Positions 1 through 8,776 of a stretch of DNA of 64,000 bases are shown piece by piece (the first letter of the stretch is position 1; every line of letters begins with the position of its first letter). This DNA is from CBFHMJ01 sp965656875 (GTDB lineage Bacteria; Pseudomonadota; Gammaproteobacteria; Enterobacterales; Alteromonadaceae): contig CBFHMJ010000028.1 in NCBI GenBank assembly GCA_965656875.1, positions 124,001-188,000 of the forward strand. Reading direction: 5' to 3'. A program made the translations under genes and the position numbers. The notes beneath the pieces are model-generated. The model did not search any database and had not been told where the DNA came from. It saw only the letters and a list, made by a program, of their open reading frames with translations.

Positions 1-186
1 ATCTGTTGCTTTATGTTTATTTGCTAATACAAGGAATTACCAGTCAATTGTAATTAAAATGTAAATTATAGCTGTCGAAATATGGCTCTTTTTTGTCAAT
101 CTTTACCTGTCTATATCGGAATTATTATTTAATATAATTAACTAACTTGTGTTGATGATTCTTAAAATTAACAAATATACCTGTTG

Positions 187-215
187 TTGTCCCTTTCTAT
201 ACATCAATCTATATA
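187..215 (+). promoter_or_regulatory. Candidate sigma70-type promoter
   Basis: TTGTCC at 187-192 and TATATA at 210-215 are separated by exactly 17 bases. This is the best sigma70-like pair seen upstream of the gene at 409, but in such AT-rich DNA chance matches are common, and the 5' leader would be almost 190 bases long. Confidence 0.3.
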
Positions 216-355
216 AAATGTATCTATATTAGATCCAATATTGTTTAGATTATACTCAGTGATATAAAGGATAACATATTAATGGTACAAACTGTCGGTT
301 GAAATGTTTACATAAATTTTACGCCGTGTTTATATTCAAAAAAACAACATATATG

Positions 356-385
356 AATATTAATCCCCGGAAACACGGGGAATAT
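356..385 (+). promoter_or_regulatory. Leader hairpin upstream of the ScoE-like gene
   Basis: CCCCG at 365-369 and CGGGG at 376-380 form a GC-rich stem with a six-base loop in otherwise AT-rich DNA. Flanking ATATT and AATAT can extend it with a bulge. It lies 28 bases before the start codon at 409, just upstream of the AGGA ribosome-binding site, so it could influence translation or transcript stability. Its function is unknown. Confidence 0.4.
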
Positions 386-408
386 GACGCGACAGGAAAA
401 TTTAAATC

Positions 409-1308
409 ATGAAAACTACCATTCTGACTGGTTCAATCAATCAAGTAGAAGTATCAGATTTCAATTATAAAAATGCATCTGAAGCTGATATTCAGGCGTT
501 AAAATCGCTTGTTTACGAGAATAAAATCGTCATTTTTAAAAACCAACATCTTTCGCCATCTGAATACGTTGAATTTTCAAAAATGTTTGGGATACCAGAG
601 GCTTACTACCAGCCTATGTATCATCATCCGGAAGAAAAAGAGATCTTTGTTTCTTCAAATGTGCCAAAAGACGGGCGTCAGGTTGGCGTTCCTCGTACCG
701 GAAAGTTTTGGCATGCAGATTACTCATTTATGAAGAAACCTTTTGCATTCACACTAATATACCCACAGGTCATTCCGACAAAAACACGAGGCACTTACTT
801 CATAGACATGGGGAAGATGTTTGCGACGTTGTCTGACGAAAACAAAGAAAAGCTTGAAGGAATGACGTGTAAACAATCTGTTCGAAAATACTTCAAAATT
901 CGACCTTCTGACGTTTATCGTCCCATCAGTGAAATTTTAAAAGAAATTGAGCAGGAAACCCCGGAAGTCGTCCATAAAGCGGTATTCACTCATCCCATAA
1001 CAGGGGAAGAAATCCTGTATATCAGCGAAGGCTTTAGCCAGGAAATGTTTGATAAAGATAATCAGTCTGTCGGAACAGAGTTTCTTGATGAGTTACTGAC
1101 ATTAAGCGGCCAAAAAGACAGTGATTTCAATCATGATCTTTTGCATCTTCAACGTTTTGATAAAGGCGATCTGTTGTTTTGGGATAACCGTTCACTCGTT
1201 CATTGTGCTCTGCATACAGATGCTGTTGAGCCAACAGAGTCTTATCGGATAACACTGCATGATGATCACGACTTTTATGAAAACGTTCACGCATATAACC
1301 AGTCCTGA
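409..1308 (+). CDS. scoE: ScoE-like isonitrile-forming Fe(II)/2-oxoglutarate oxygenase
   Basis: TauD/TfdA-family enzyme of 299 residues. ScoE/Rv0097-type members convert an N-carboxymethyl-3-amino acid into a 3-isocyanyl acid by oxidation and decarboxylation. The iron triad is visible as H102-x-D104 and H265. Residues that I recall lining the ScoE pocket all occur at one constant offset of 30: Y66, Y67, Y71, F107, R127, K163, H269 and R280 correspond to ScoE Y96, Y97, Y101, F137, R157, K193, H299 and R310. The ScoE numbering is from memory. An AGGA sequence about 14 bases before the ATG serves as ribosome-binding site. The next gene encodes the partner FcoT/ScoD enzyme, which strongly supports the assignment over a generic taurine dioxygenase. 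The acyl chain length accepted cannot be read from the sequence. Confidence 0.85.
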   Translation: MKTTILTGSINQVEVSDFNYKNASEADIQALKSLVYENKIVIFKNQHLSPSEYVEFSKMFGIPEAYYQPMYHHPEEKEIFVSSNVPKDGRQVGVPRTGKFWHADYSFMKKPFAFTLIYPQVIPTKTRGTYFIDMGKMFATLSDENKEKLEGMTCKQSVRKYFKIRPSDVYRPISEILKEIEQETPEVVHKAVFTHPITGEEILYISEGFSQEMFDKDNQSVGTEFLDELLTLSGQKDSDFNHDLLHLQRFDKGDLLFWDNRSLVHCALHTDAVEPTESYRITLHDDHDFYENVHAYNQS

Positions 1309-1453
1309 AAGGTCATACGTAGTCAGTGATTTGTTACCCGCAATTTTAAATTCGTTACACCAATTTTAATGTAATTGATTAGGCAACTCGCATAAAACCA
1401 CGGCATAGCGCTTTCAAAAACAAATAAAACGTATAAAAAAGGAAGACAGAACA

Positions 1454-1987
1454 ATGAGAGCAATCAAAGAACCATCACAGATTATTAAATATCCGGACGA
1501 TCCAACATTACTGAAACAAGTAATGAAACCGTATAAAGATAATTGTCAGTATTTAAAAACGACTAATTTAACGACAGAAGGAATTTTGTCTGATGGCGAA
1601 TATCTGACTGGTAACGCACAATTTTCGATTCCTGAGTCTTGTTACATTGACGACACCGGGCATTTTAACGCGGTTGAATTTAACATCTGTTATAACCAGT
1701 TGATGTACTACACCATTGCTAAGGCAGTCAAAGAGCAAGCAGCTGAAATGTTTGATGACTGGGATATGGAAACTTATTGGCGTCGTCAGCTTCCTGATAT
1801 TTTGATTGTTGATTTCAAAAGTAGTTTTAAACGCCCCCTCAATTCAAATGAATTCTTTGGCGAAATCGAATTTATTTCATCCCGAGCAATTAAATCCTTC
1901 CAATATATCAATACCTTAATTCGATTTACTGATGGTGAGAATGGCTACTGTGAAGGTGCCGTGAAACTGGCCATTATCAACAGTTAA
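1454..1987 (+). CDS. fcoT: FcoT/ScoD-type hotdog thioesterase-fold enzyme
   Basis: 177 residues, the usual size of the FcoT family (Rv0098 of Mycobacterium tuberculosis). In isonitrile pathways the ScoD member adds glycine to the beta carbon of an alpha,beta-unsaturated acyl-ACP and releases the N-carboxymethyl-3-amino acid that ScoE then oxidises. The family core around residues 55-85 is clear: PESCYI, then TGHFNAVEF and CYNQL. Y64, N72 and N81 have the same spacing as Y66, N74 and N83 of Rv0098 as I recall them. A later KRPLN motif is also shared. A good AGGAAG site precedes the ATG. A 145-base gap separates it from the oxygenase and 16 bases from the ACP gene, so it is probably co-transcribed with both. 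Confidence 0.85.
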   Translation: MRAIKEPSQIIKYPDDPTLLKQVMKPYKDNCQYLKTTNLTTEGILSDGEYLTGNAQFSIPESCYIDDTGHFNAVEFNICYNQLMYYTIAKAVKEQAAEMFDDWDMETYWRRQLPDILIVDFKSSFKRPLNSNEFFGEIEFISSRAIKSFQYINTLIRFTDGENGYCEGAVKLAIINS

Positions 1988-2003
1988 ATTTCGAGGATTA
2001 ATT

Positions 2004-2396
2004 ATGTCAGCAAATATCCTGGCGCAATTAAACGCGTTACCGAGGCTTGATCAGAAAGATTTTCTGGCTGAGTACGTTAAAGGTGAGTTCAAAAACGCAT
2101 TGTATATGGCTGAATCTGACGATATTGCGACGAATGTGAGCATCTTCGATCTTGGTCTGAATTCGTTGGGTGCAGAAACGTTAAAACAGCGTTTTGAGCA
2201 GCAATTGCAATGCAATATCGACACAACGGATTTCTTTGCTAATCCAACAATCGATTACTTCATCATAAATCTGTGTGAGCGGTTATTTGATGAAGAAAAG
2301 GCATTCGAGAAGCAGGCAGATGGTTCGCAAATGCATGACATGGTTAATGAAATGTTAAGCACTCTGTACGGTACCGGCAATTCTCCAAAAGGGTAA
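2004..2396 (+). CDS. Free-standing acyl carrier protein
   Basis: 130-residue carrier protein. The phosphopantetheine site is DLGLNSL with Ser54, inside a four-helix-type sequence of about 80 residues, followed by a roughly 40-residue acidic C-terminal extension. It probably carries the enoyl intermediate on which the FcoT-like enzyme acts, as ScoB does in known isonitrile clusters; that role is inferred from position. A GAGG ribosome-binding site precedes the start, and only five bases separate its stop from the PKS start, so translation of the two is probably coupled. No phosphopantetheinyl transferase gene is present in the window. Confidence 0.85.
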   Translation: MSANILAQLNALPRLDQKDFLAEYVKGEFKNALYMAESDDIATNVSIFDLGLNSLGAETLKQRFEQQLQCNIDTTDFFANPTIDYFIINLCERLFDEEKAFEKQADGSQMHDMVNEMLSTLYGTGNSPKG

Positions 2397-2401
2397 AAAT
2401 C

Positions 2402-5400
2402 ATGTCTGATCAAAATCAACAATTGCTGCAAGATTTGCTGCTGGAAAAATATGAGCCAATCGCTATCTGTGGGATTGGTCTACGCACCCCGGGCAATAAC
2501 AATACGTTGGACGAGTTCGAAGAGTTTTTGCGGCAAGGGGGCGATGGCATTGTCGATATTCCTTTGGATCGTTGGGATAACTCAACCTTTTACGATAGTG
2601 AAGATGGCAAGGGAAAAATTCGTACTGAAAAAGGTGGATATCTGAATGATATCAAGCACTTTGATGCTAAGTTTTTTAATATCTCGCCTAAAGAAGCCGA
2701 CTACCTTGATCCACAACAAAGGCTGGTATTAGAAAGCTCATGGGAAGCGTTGGAAAACGCCAATATCGATCCGGATACCTTACGTGGTAGCAATGGTGGT
2801 GTTTTTGTTGGTGTCAGTTCGATCGATTATTCATTAGAAGTTGCTGCACTGACAATGGCCGAAAACATTGGCCACATTGGTACGGGTACCGCGTTAAGCG
2901 CGGTTTCCGGACGTGTTTCATACTTTCTTGGCTGGCGTGGTCCCTGTGTCAGTATAGATACCGCCTGCTCGTCATCCCTCGTAGCGATGCATCAGGCAAT
3001 GAATGCGTTACGTAAAAAAGAGTGTAACGTGGCATTGTGTGGTGGGGTAAATGCGATTCATCACCCACGAAATCTGGTGGTGTTTTCTGATGCAAAAATG
3101 TTATCACCATCAGGATATTGCAAGACATTCGATGACGGTGCTAATGGTTATGGCCGCTCTGAAGGCTGTGCAATGGTGGTACTTAAGCGCTTATCAGATG
3201 CCATTAAAGACAATAATCAGATTATTGCAACATTGCGCGGCTCTGCGGTCAACCAGGATGGTGAAAGTGGCGGTTTAACAGTGCCAAATGGAATTGCTCA
3301 GGAACAAGTTATGCGAAATGCTTGCAACAATGCGGCATTGAGTCCGTCGGATATCAGCTATGTTGAAGCACATGGTACAGGCACCAGCCTGGGAGATCCT
3401 ATTGATGTGCGAGCAATCAACAGTGTTTTTGAAGGAAGTCGTGAACAGATTCACATCGGATCAGTAAAAGGAAATATCGGCCACACTGAAGCGGCAGCTG
3501 GAATCATGGGCGTGGTGAAAACGGCGCTGCAATGTCAGCAAGGCTGGCTTTATCCTCATGTTGGTATGGGTACTCCATCCAACCATATTCCCTGGTCAAA
3601 ATATATCGTAAAGGTGCCTGTTGAAGGTGAAACCTGGTCTGCTCCGGTCAGAAGAGCGCTTGTTAACTCTTTCGGTTTCGCTGGTACGATTGCCTCGGTT
3701 GTTATTGAACAAGCTCCTGATACGGGTAGCCAGGAACACAATGCGACTAAGGATGAGTTTCCTTCCATCTTAACGGTTAGTGCAAAAAGCAAAAATGCGC
3801 TGGCCAGTACGCTTGCTCGTTTGAATGACTACCTGGAGCAGGCTCCTGACAGTGATTTGTCGCAGGTGGCTGCTGCAACGCAACAGCGTTCTCACTTTAA
3901 TCATCGTTTGGCATTTTTTAGTCAGGATAATAACGTGAAGGACTGTCAGGCATGGTTACAAAAGCAACAACAAAAACTGGAACAAGATAAAAAGTCGGGC
4001 AGTGCAGCGATTGAAAAAATTGCCTTTTTGTTTACGGGCCAGGGGGCTCAATATTCAGGCATGGGCAAAGGGTATTATGCTATTAGTCAGGTGTACCGTG
4101 AATCGTTAAATCTGTGTGATCGCATTTTTAGTACTTACCTGGACTTGTCGATCAAAGATTTGATGTTCGGTGAGATATCGGAAGCTGATTCACTGTTGGA
4201 TCAGACGCAATATACCCAGGCCGCACTATTTAGTATTGAATATGCGACGACACGTCACTGGATGTCTTTGGGTATCGTGCCAAATTGTCTTATTGGTCAT
4301 TCGATAGGTGAAATAGTTGCCGCATGTATTGCTGGAGTATTTTCTCTGGATGATGCGATTAAGCTGGTCGCGCATCGTGGTCGACTCATGCAATCAGTGA
4401 AGGCAAAAGGTGGAATGCTGGCCGTTAAGAGTACTGAAAGCATTATCGCTGACTATCTTAAAAACTATGACCAATTGGGTTTCGCTGCCCTGAACAGTCC
4501 TGAGCAATGCGTTGTTTCCGGGGAGCTGAATCAGTTAGAAGAACTGGCAGCTGTGCTGACGAAAGAGAATATTGATGTTACCCGGCTGGATGTATCACAT
4601 GCCTTTCATTCACTGCAAATGACCTCTATTTTTGACCAGTTCCGAGAAGCGATTGCTGACATTCAGTTTAATGAGCCTGAAATTACGTTAATTTCTAACG
4701 TGAGCGGGGAAGTCGCAAAATTTACTGAGATAGGACAGCCTGATTATTGGGTTCGTCACATTGGTGACCCCGTTCGATTTGCTGACGGTGTTAAGGCGGT
4801 AGCCGCAAGAGGTAAGCATTTGTGTCTTGAGGTAGGTCCGGCCAGAGCCCTGTGTAACCTTGGCCGACAAACTGATTCATCGTTAGTCTGGTTGAATTCT
4901 ATGAGCAAAAACAGCCGGGATACAGATAGTCTCGGTAATACTCTGGTAAATCTGTACCAACACGGTATCAACCTGAACTGGCAAGCTGCACACAAATCAC
5001 ATAGTAAACCTACAATTCAATTACCTCATTACGCCTTCGATCGTCGATATCACTGGCTAACGCTTGATGAAAAGTATCGTTATCGGTTAACTGAACAGAC
5101 AAACGTAGAGCAGGGACATCCTTTGTCGGGTCAAAGGGCAGCTGGCGACAACTCAGGCTCAGTCGTTTTTTGCAGCCAGATTAGTGCCAGTAAACCAGAA
5201 TACTTGCAGGACCATAAAGTTAATGGGCAGGTGGTGTTTCCTGGTGCGGGTTATGTTGAAACTTTGATTTCTGTCCAGGTCGACTTATTTGGTGAATATG
5301 GTGGGAAAATCAGTGATTTGCAGATTTTAGAACCCTTGTATTTAAGTGAAGACACCATTGATTATCAGACAGAATGCAACCGGTTTGATGATGGTCGTTA

Positions 5401-8400
5401 TCAGGTCGCTATATACAGCGTTATTCATTCTGGTGAAGGTGAAATAAAAACCTGCCATGCAAAAGCAATCATTCATCCGGTAAGCGATACCCAGGACAAA
5501 GCACAAGATCTCGTCGAAGCGGCTCAGGCTGAAGAATCACTCACTCATCGCCATATTGCTGATGACCTTTACCCGAACTTTGAACAGATTGGTTTGTCAT
5601 ACGGAGATGCTTTCCAGCGATTAAACGAGGTGAAAAGTGACGGCGCGACACTCGCTATTTCGACACTGGAGCCAGGTTTTAATGTAGGGGAGTTTATCAC
5701 CGCAAGTCTTTTAGATTGCGCTATGCAGTCTTTAGCGACCATTGTTGATGAAGGTAAAACTTACTTACCGATTTCGTTTTCAGCGATTTATTTTTATAAA
5801 CAACCTCGTGGGAAACTGACGGCTATTTTAAAACGAACTGAGATTGCCGGAGCCGATCTGGCTGCTGATTTGGTTATTCGGGATCAGGATCGTTTGGTGG
5901 GTGTTGTTCGTGGTTTGCAGTTAAAGTCTGTTGTCATGAAAACGGTTGCAACGCCTTCTTTGTATCACGAATTACAATGGAAGAAACGTTCATTTGCCAC
6001 GACCAACGACAACGATCCCAATAATCTGCTGATTATTGGAATGAACGATGATCTTGAACAACGCCTCAGAATAAAAGCTCACCGACAAACGACGATTTAC
6101 TCAGCATCAACTGTTGATCAGGCTAAAACTTTGTTTGTCGATAGCGACATAAACCACATTGTTTATCTGGCATCACAGATGACTGATTTTGAAGTGCAAT
6201 ACGAGCAATTACTGACGTTGATCCGCTTTTTGGATGATCCGGCGTATAACAGTCGTCAGTTCAGACTGTGGTTAGTTACTGAAGAAAGTCAGTTGATTGA
6301 TGGTGATGACTACTCAAAAGAGATATCAGTTTCGTCGTCGTTATGGGGATTTGGCCATTCCTTGCTCAATGAGTATCCGCGCTGGCAAACAACTATGCTT
6401 GATTTACCGTCGTTCTCAGATGATGAGGCAATCGCCCATTTGTTGACGGAATTGTCTGGTAGCACAGGTAATGAGTATCAAATAGCCTGGCGAGATTCTC
6501 AGCGGTTTGTTCGTCGAATTCTTCCATATGAAGAAAATAAGGGCAGCAAAGATAATTTTGAACTCCAGGTGACAGAATATGGACTGTTCGAGAATGTTAA
6601 GCCGGTAACTGTTGAATCAAAAGAGCCGGAAGCAGGTGAAGTTGAAATCGAAATTCGTGCCGCAGGTCTGAATTTCAAAGACGTTCTTAATGCACTTGGG
6701 TTGTTAAAACAACATGCAGTTGATCATCAAATCGACTATGTAAAATTACCGCTGGGCTTTGAAGGTGCGGGCGTCATTACTAAAACAACAGCGGGTAGTC
6801 AGTTCAATATTGGCGATAAAGTGATGTTGAGTCATCTGGGATGTTTCCAGAAGCGTTTAACTGTTACTGAAGATGTTGTGGTGAAAATGCCTGAGAACAT
6901 CAGCTATGCCGAAGCCGCAGGCTGCCCAACTGCTTACATTACCTCTCACTATGCTTTATACACTCTCGCCAATATCAAAGCCGGTGACAAAGTATTGATT
7001 CATAGTGCTGCTGGTGGCGTTGGCCAGGCTGCGGTACAGATTGCAAAATCAGTTGGCGCTGAAATCTTCGCAACAGCCAGTCCTTCAAAATGGGCTATGT
7101 TAAAAGAGCAGGGTATTCAACACTTGATGAATTCTCGTAATCTGGACTTTAGTCAGCAAGTGATGGAAAAAACGGGGGGGCAGGGTGTTGATATTATCCT
7201 CAACAGTCTTAACAAAGACTACATTCAGGCTGGTTTAGATTGTTTAAATGATCAAGGGCGATTTGTCGAACTGGGTAAGATCGGGATCTGGACATCAGCG
7301 CAGGTCGCTGAATATAAACCTGAATGTCAGTACTACAACTTTGATTTAAGTGAACTACCGGAAGCAGAACTAAATCGTGTAAATAAATCGATTTTGACTG
7401 ACGTAGCTGAAAAGTTAGCAGACAAACGTTATTTACCCCTACCTACCAGCCAGTATGCACTGGACGAAACAGTCGAAGCTTTTTCGGTCTTAAGTCGTGG
7501 TGCGAATAAAGGAAAACTGGTATTAAACCTTTCTTATGATGATGTCGTTGAACAGCCAGTCGTTATTCATTCAGACAAACTATATCTGATTACCGGTGGC
7601 TTTGGCGCGTTGGGTCAGGCCGTCGCAGGTAAATTAATGGCGTTGGGAGCAAAACACATTGCTCTTGCTGGTCGCCGTGTCGCCAGTCAGGCTGAACTGG
7701 ATACATTAGCTGATGGCCATGACGTACAACTGTACCCTCTGCAATCTGACATAGCTGATGCAAATAGTTGCGAAGCGATGTTCAACACTCTGGCCGAATC
7801 TGGTTTGAAATTTGGTGGTATTTTTCACACGGCTGGTGTGCTGGATGATGGCCCGGTCAGAAACCTGTCGTTAGCCAGTTTGCAAAAAGTAGCGGCGGCC
7901 AAAATCAAGGGTACAGATAACCTGTTAAACGCTTTAAGTACAGGTAACGATGACAGCTTTTTTGTCGGTTTCTCATCAATAGCCTCAATTCTGGGGTCAT
8001 TAAGTCAAGCCAATTATGCCGCAGCTAATGCTTACATTGATCATCGGATGGCTATCGAAAGCGCTCGCGGAAGGCATTGCCTGAGTGTTAACTGGGGTCC
8101 ATGGGCTGATATTGGTATGGCTGCAAATCTGGCGGAGAACATTATTCATTCTATTGAAGAAAAGGGAATGAAAATGTTGAAACCTAAACAAGGCTTACGT
8201 GCTTTATTCAAAGCACTACAAAGTAAGAAAGCTCAGTTGGTTGTTAGTGAATTTAACTGGGATGCCTACACCCAGTCATTACCACTGGAGAATGCGTTAT
8301 TCAGTCAACTACCGCTTTCATTGAATGAGAATGAAAGAGTTCAATTGGATGTCACTGCATTGAGTGAGCTGGGATCCAGCGAAAAACATGAGCAGCTGCT

Positions 8401-8710
8401 CTATTTCGTCCGAGCCAGTATTGCTCAGGTCTTACATTATGAAGATGTAGACGATGTTGAAAGTGATGCCCGGTTTGCCGATTTGGGATTGGATTCACTG
8501 GTGGCAGTAGAGCTCAAAAACTCAATTGAACGTTCACTCAAACTGCCATTAATGACGTCGCTGGTCTTCGACTATCCCAACATTACTGCATTAACTGAGT
8601 TCTTGTATGGTGAATTGTGGCCGGCGGAGAACAACTCGACTCAACGGGAAAAGATACAGGATTTATCTGACGAAGATGTTGATGCCGAATTAGCAGAAAT
8701 GATGCAGTAA
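2402..8710 (+). CDS. Fully reducing type I polyketide synthase, KS-AT-DH-psiKR-ER-KR-ACP
   Basis: 2102 residues, one complete module. KS about 15-440 has active Cys189 in DTACSSS, plus HGTGTSLGDP and the NIGHTEAAAG histidine. AT about 540-830 has GHSIGE near 634 and a HAFH motif, which is typical of malonyl-CoA selection. DH about 905-1170 shows HKVNGQVVFP near 938 and an LLDCAMQ aspartate near 1105. A structural pseudo-KR region of about 200 residues follows; no methyltransferase motif was seen. ER about 1390-1700 has NADPH motif SAAGGVGQ. KR about 1725-1960 has TGGFGALG and the Ser/Tyr pair. The final ACP carries Ser2032. The layout equals that of iterative lipid PKSs such as the mycocerosic acid synthase type, so it may work iteratively to build an alkyl chain. 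How an enoyl intermediate escapes ER for glycine addition is not visible. Confidence 0.9.
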   Translation: MSDQNQQLLQDLLLEKYEPIAICGIGLRTPGNNNTLDEFEEFLRQGGDGIVDIPLDRWDNSTFYDSEDGKGKIRTEKGGYLNDIKHFDAKFFNISPKEADYLDPQQRLVLESSWEALENANIDPDTLRGSNGGVFVGVSSIDYSLEVAALTMAENIGHIGTGTALSAVSGRVSYFLGWRGPCVSIDTACSSSLVAMHQAMNALRKKECNVALCGGVNAIHHPRNLVVFSDAKMLSPSGYCKTFDDGANGYGRSEGCAMVVLKRLSDAIKDNNQIIATLRGSAVNQDGESGGLTVPNGIAQEQVMRNACNNAALSPSDISYVEAHGTGTSLGDPIDVRAINSVFEGSREQIHIGSVKGNIGHTEAAAGIMGVVKTALQCQQGWLYPHVGMGTPSNHIPWSKYIVKVPVEGETWSAPVRRALVNSFGFAGTIASVVIEQAPDTGSQEHNATKDEFPSILTVSAKSKNALASTLARLNDYLEQAPDSDLSQVAAATQQRSHFNHRLAFFSQDNNVKDCQAWLQKQQQKLEQDKKSGSAAIEKIAFLFTGQGAQYSGMGKGYYAISQVYRESLNLCDRIFSTYLDLSIKDLMFGEISEADSLLDQTQYTQAALFSIEYATTRHWMSLGIVPNCLIGHSIGEIVAACIAGVFSLDDAIKLVAHRGRLMQSVKAKGGMLAVKSTESIIADYLKNYDQLGFAALNSPEQCVVSGELNQLEELAAVLTKENIDVTRLDVSHAFHSLQMTSIFDQFREAIADIQFNEPEITLISNVSGEVAKFTEIGQPDYWVRHIGDPVRFADGVKAVAARGKHLCLEVGPARALCNLGRQTDSSLVWLNSMSKNSRDTDSLGNTLVNLYQHGINLNWQAAHKSHSKPTIQLPHYAFDRRYHWLTLDEKYRYRLTEQTNVEQGHPLSGQRAAGDNSGSVVFCSQISASKPEYLQDHKVNGQVVFPGAGYVETLISVQVDLFGEYGGKISDLQILEPLYLSEDTIDYQTECNRFDDGRYQVAIYSVIHSGEGEIKTCHAKAIIHPVSDTQDKAQDLVEAAQAEESLTHRHIADDLYPNFEQIGLSYGDAFQRLNEVKSDGATLAISTLEPGFNVGEFITASLLDCAMQSLATIVDEGKTYLPISFSAIYFYKQPRGKLTAILKRTEIAGADLAADLVIRDQDRLVGVVRGLQLKSVVMKTVATPSLYHELQWKKRSFATTNDNDPNNLLIIGMNDDLEQRLRIKAHRQTTIYSASTVDQAKTLFVDSDINHIVYLASQMTDFEVQYEQLLTLIRFLDDPAYNSRQFRLWLVTEESQLIDGDDYSKEISVSSSLWGFGHSLLNEYPRWQTTMLDLPSFSDDEAIAHLLTELSGSTGNEYQIAWRDSQRFVRRILPYEENKGSKDNFELQVTEYGLFENVKPVTVESKEPEAGEVEIEIRAAGLNFKDVLNALGLLKQHAVDHQIDYVKLPLGFEGAGVITKTTAGSQFNIGDKVMLSHLGCFQKRLTVTEDVVVKMPENISYAEAAGCPTAYITSHYALYTLANIKAGDKVLIHSAAGGVGQAAVQIAKSVGAEIFATASPSKWAMLKEQGIQHLMNSRNLDFSQQVMEKTGGQGVDIILNSLNKDYIQAGLDCLNDQGRFVELGKIGIWTSAQVAEYKPECQYYNFDLSELPEAELNRVNKSILTDVAEKLADKRYLPLPTSQYALDETVEAFSVLSRGANKGKLVLNLSYDDVVEQPVVIHSDKLYLITGGFGALGQAVAGKLMALGAKHIALAGRRVASQAELDTLADGHDVQLYPLQSDIADANSCEAMFNTLAESGLKFGGIFHTAGVLDDGPVRNLSLASLQKVAAAKIKGTDNLLNALSTGNDDSFFVGFSSIASILGSLSQANYAAANAYIDHRMAIESARGRHCLSVNWGPWADIGMAANLAENIIHSIEEKGMKMLKPKQGLRALFKALQSKKAQLVVSEFNWDAYTQSLPLENALFSQLPLSLNENERVQLDVTALSELGSSEKHEQLLYFVRASIAQVLHYEDVDDVESDARFADLGLDSLVAVELKNSIERSLKLPLMTSLVFDYPNITALTEFLYGELWPAENNSTQREKIQDLSDEDVDAELAEMMQ

Positions 8711-8728
8711 ATCATTAATAACCAATGT

Positions 8729-8754
8729 TCTGCGGTCGCAGCTGGGGCCGCAGA
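8729..8754 (+). other. Intergenic hairpin after the PKS gene
   Basis: TCTGCGG at 8729-8735 pairs with CCGCAGA at 8748-8754 across a 12-base loop, in the 66-base gap between the PKS and cupin genes. No T-run follows, so it is more likely an mRNA-stability or partial attenuation structure than a true terminator. Confidence 0.35.
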
Positions 8755-8776
8755 CGATCAACTACGGGTAATCACT

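Larger units (their letters stand above)
1..408. other. AT-rich noncoding leader before the isonitrile locus
   Basis: No credible gene is visible in these 408 bases, which are clearly poorer in GC than the genes to the right. The stretch holds one promoter-like pair of hexamers and a hairpin just before the first start codon, both listed separately. It is probably the control region of the plus-strand operon that begins at 409, and may mark the left edge of that locus, but what lies further left is unseen. Confidence 0.6.

Noticed and set aside
409..1308. Ordinary taurine dioxygenase.
   Set aside because: The pocket Tyr, Lys and Arg residues match ScoE and the neighbour is an FcoT enzyme; no taurine transport or sulfur genes are near.
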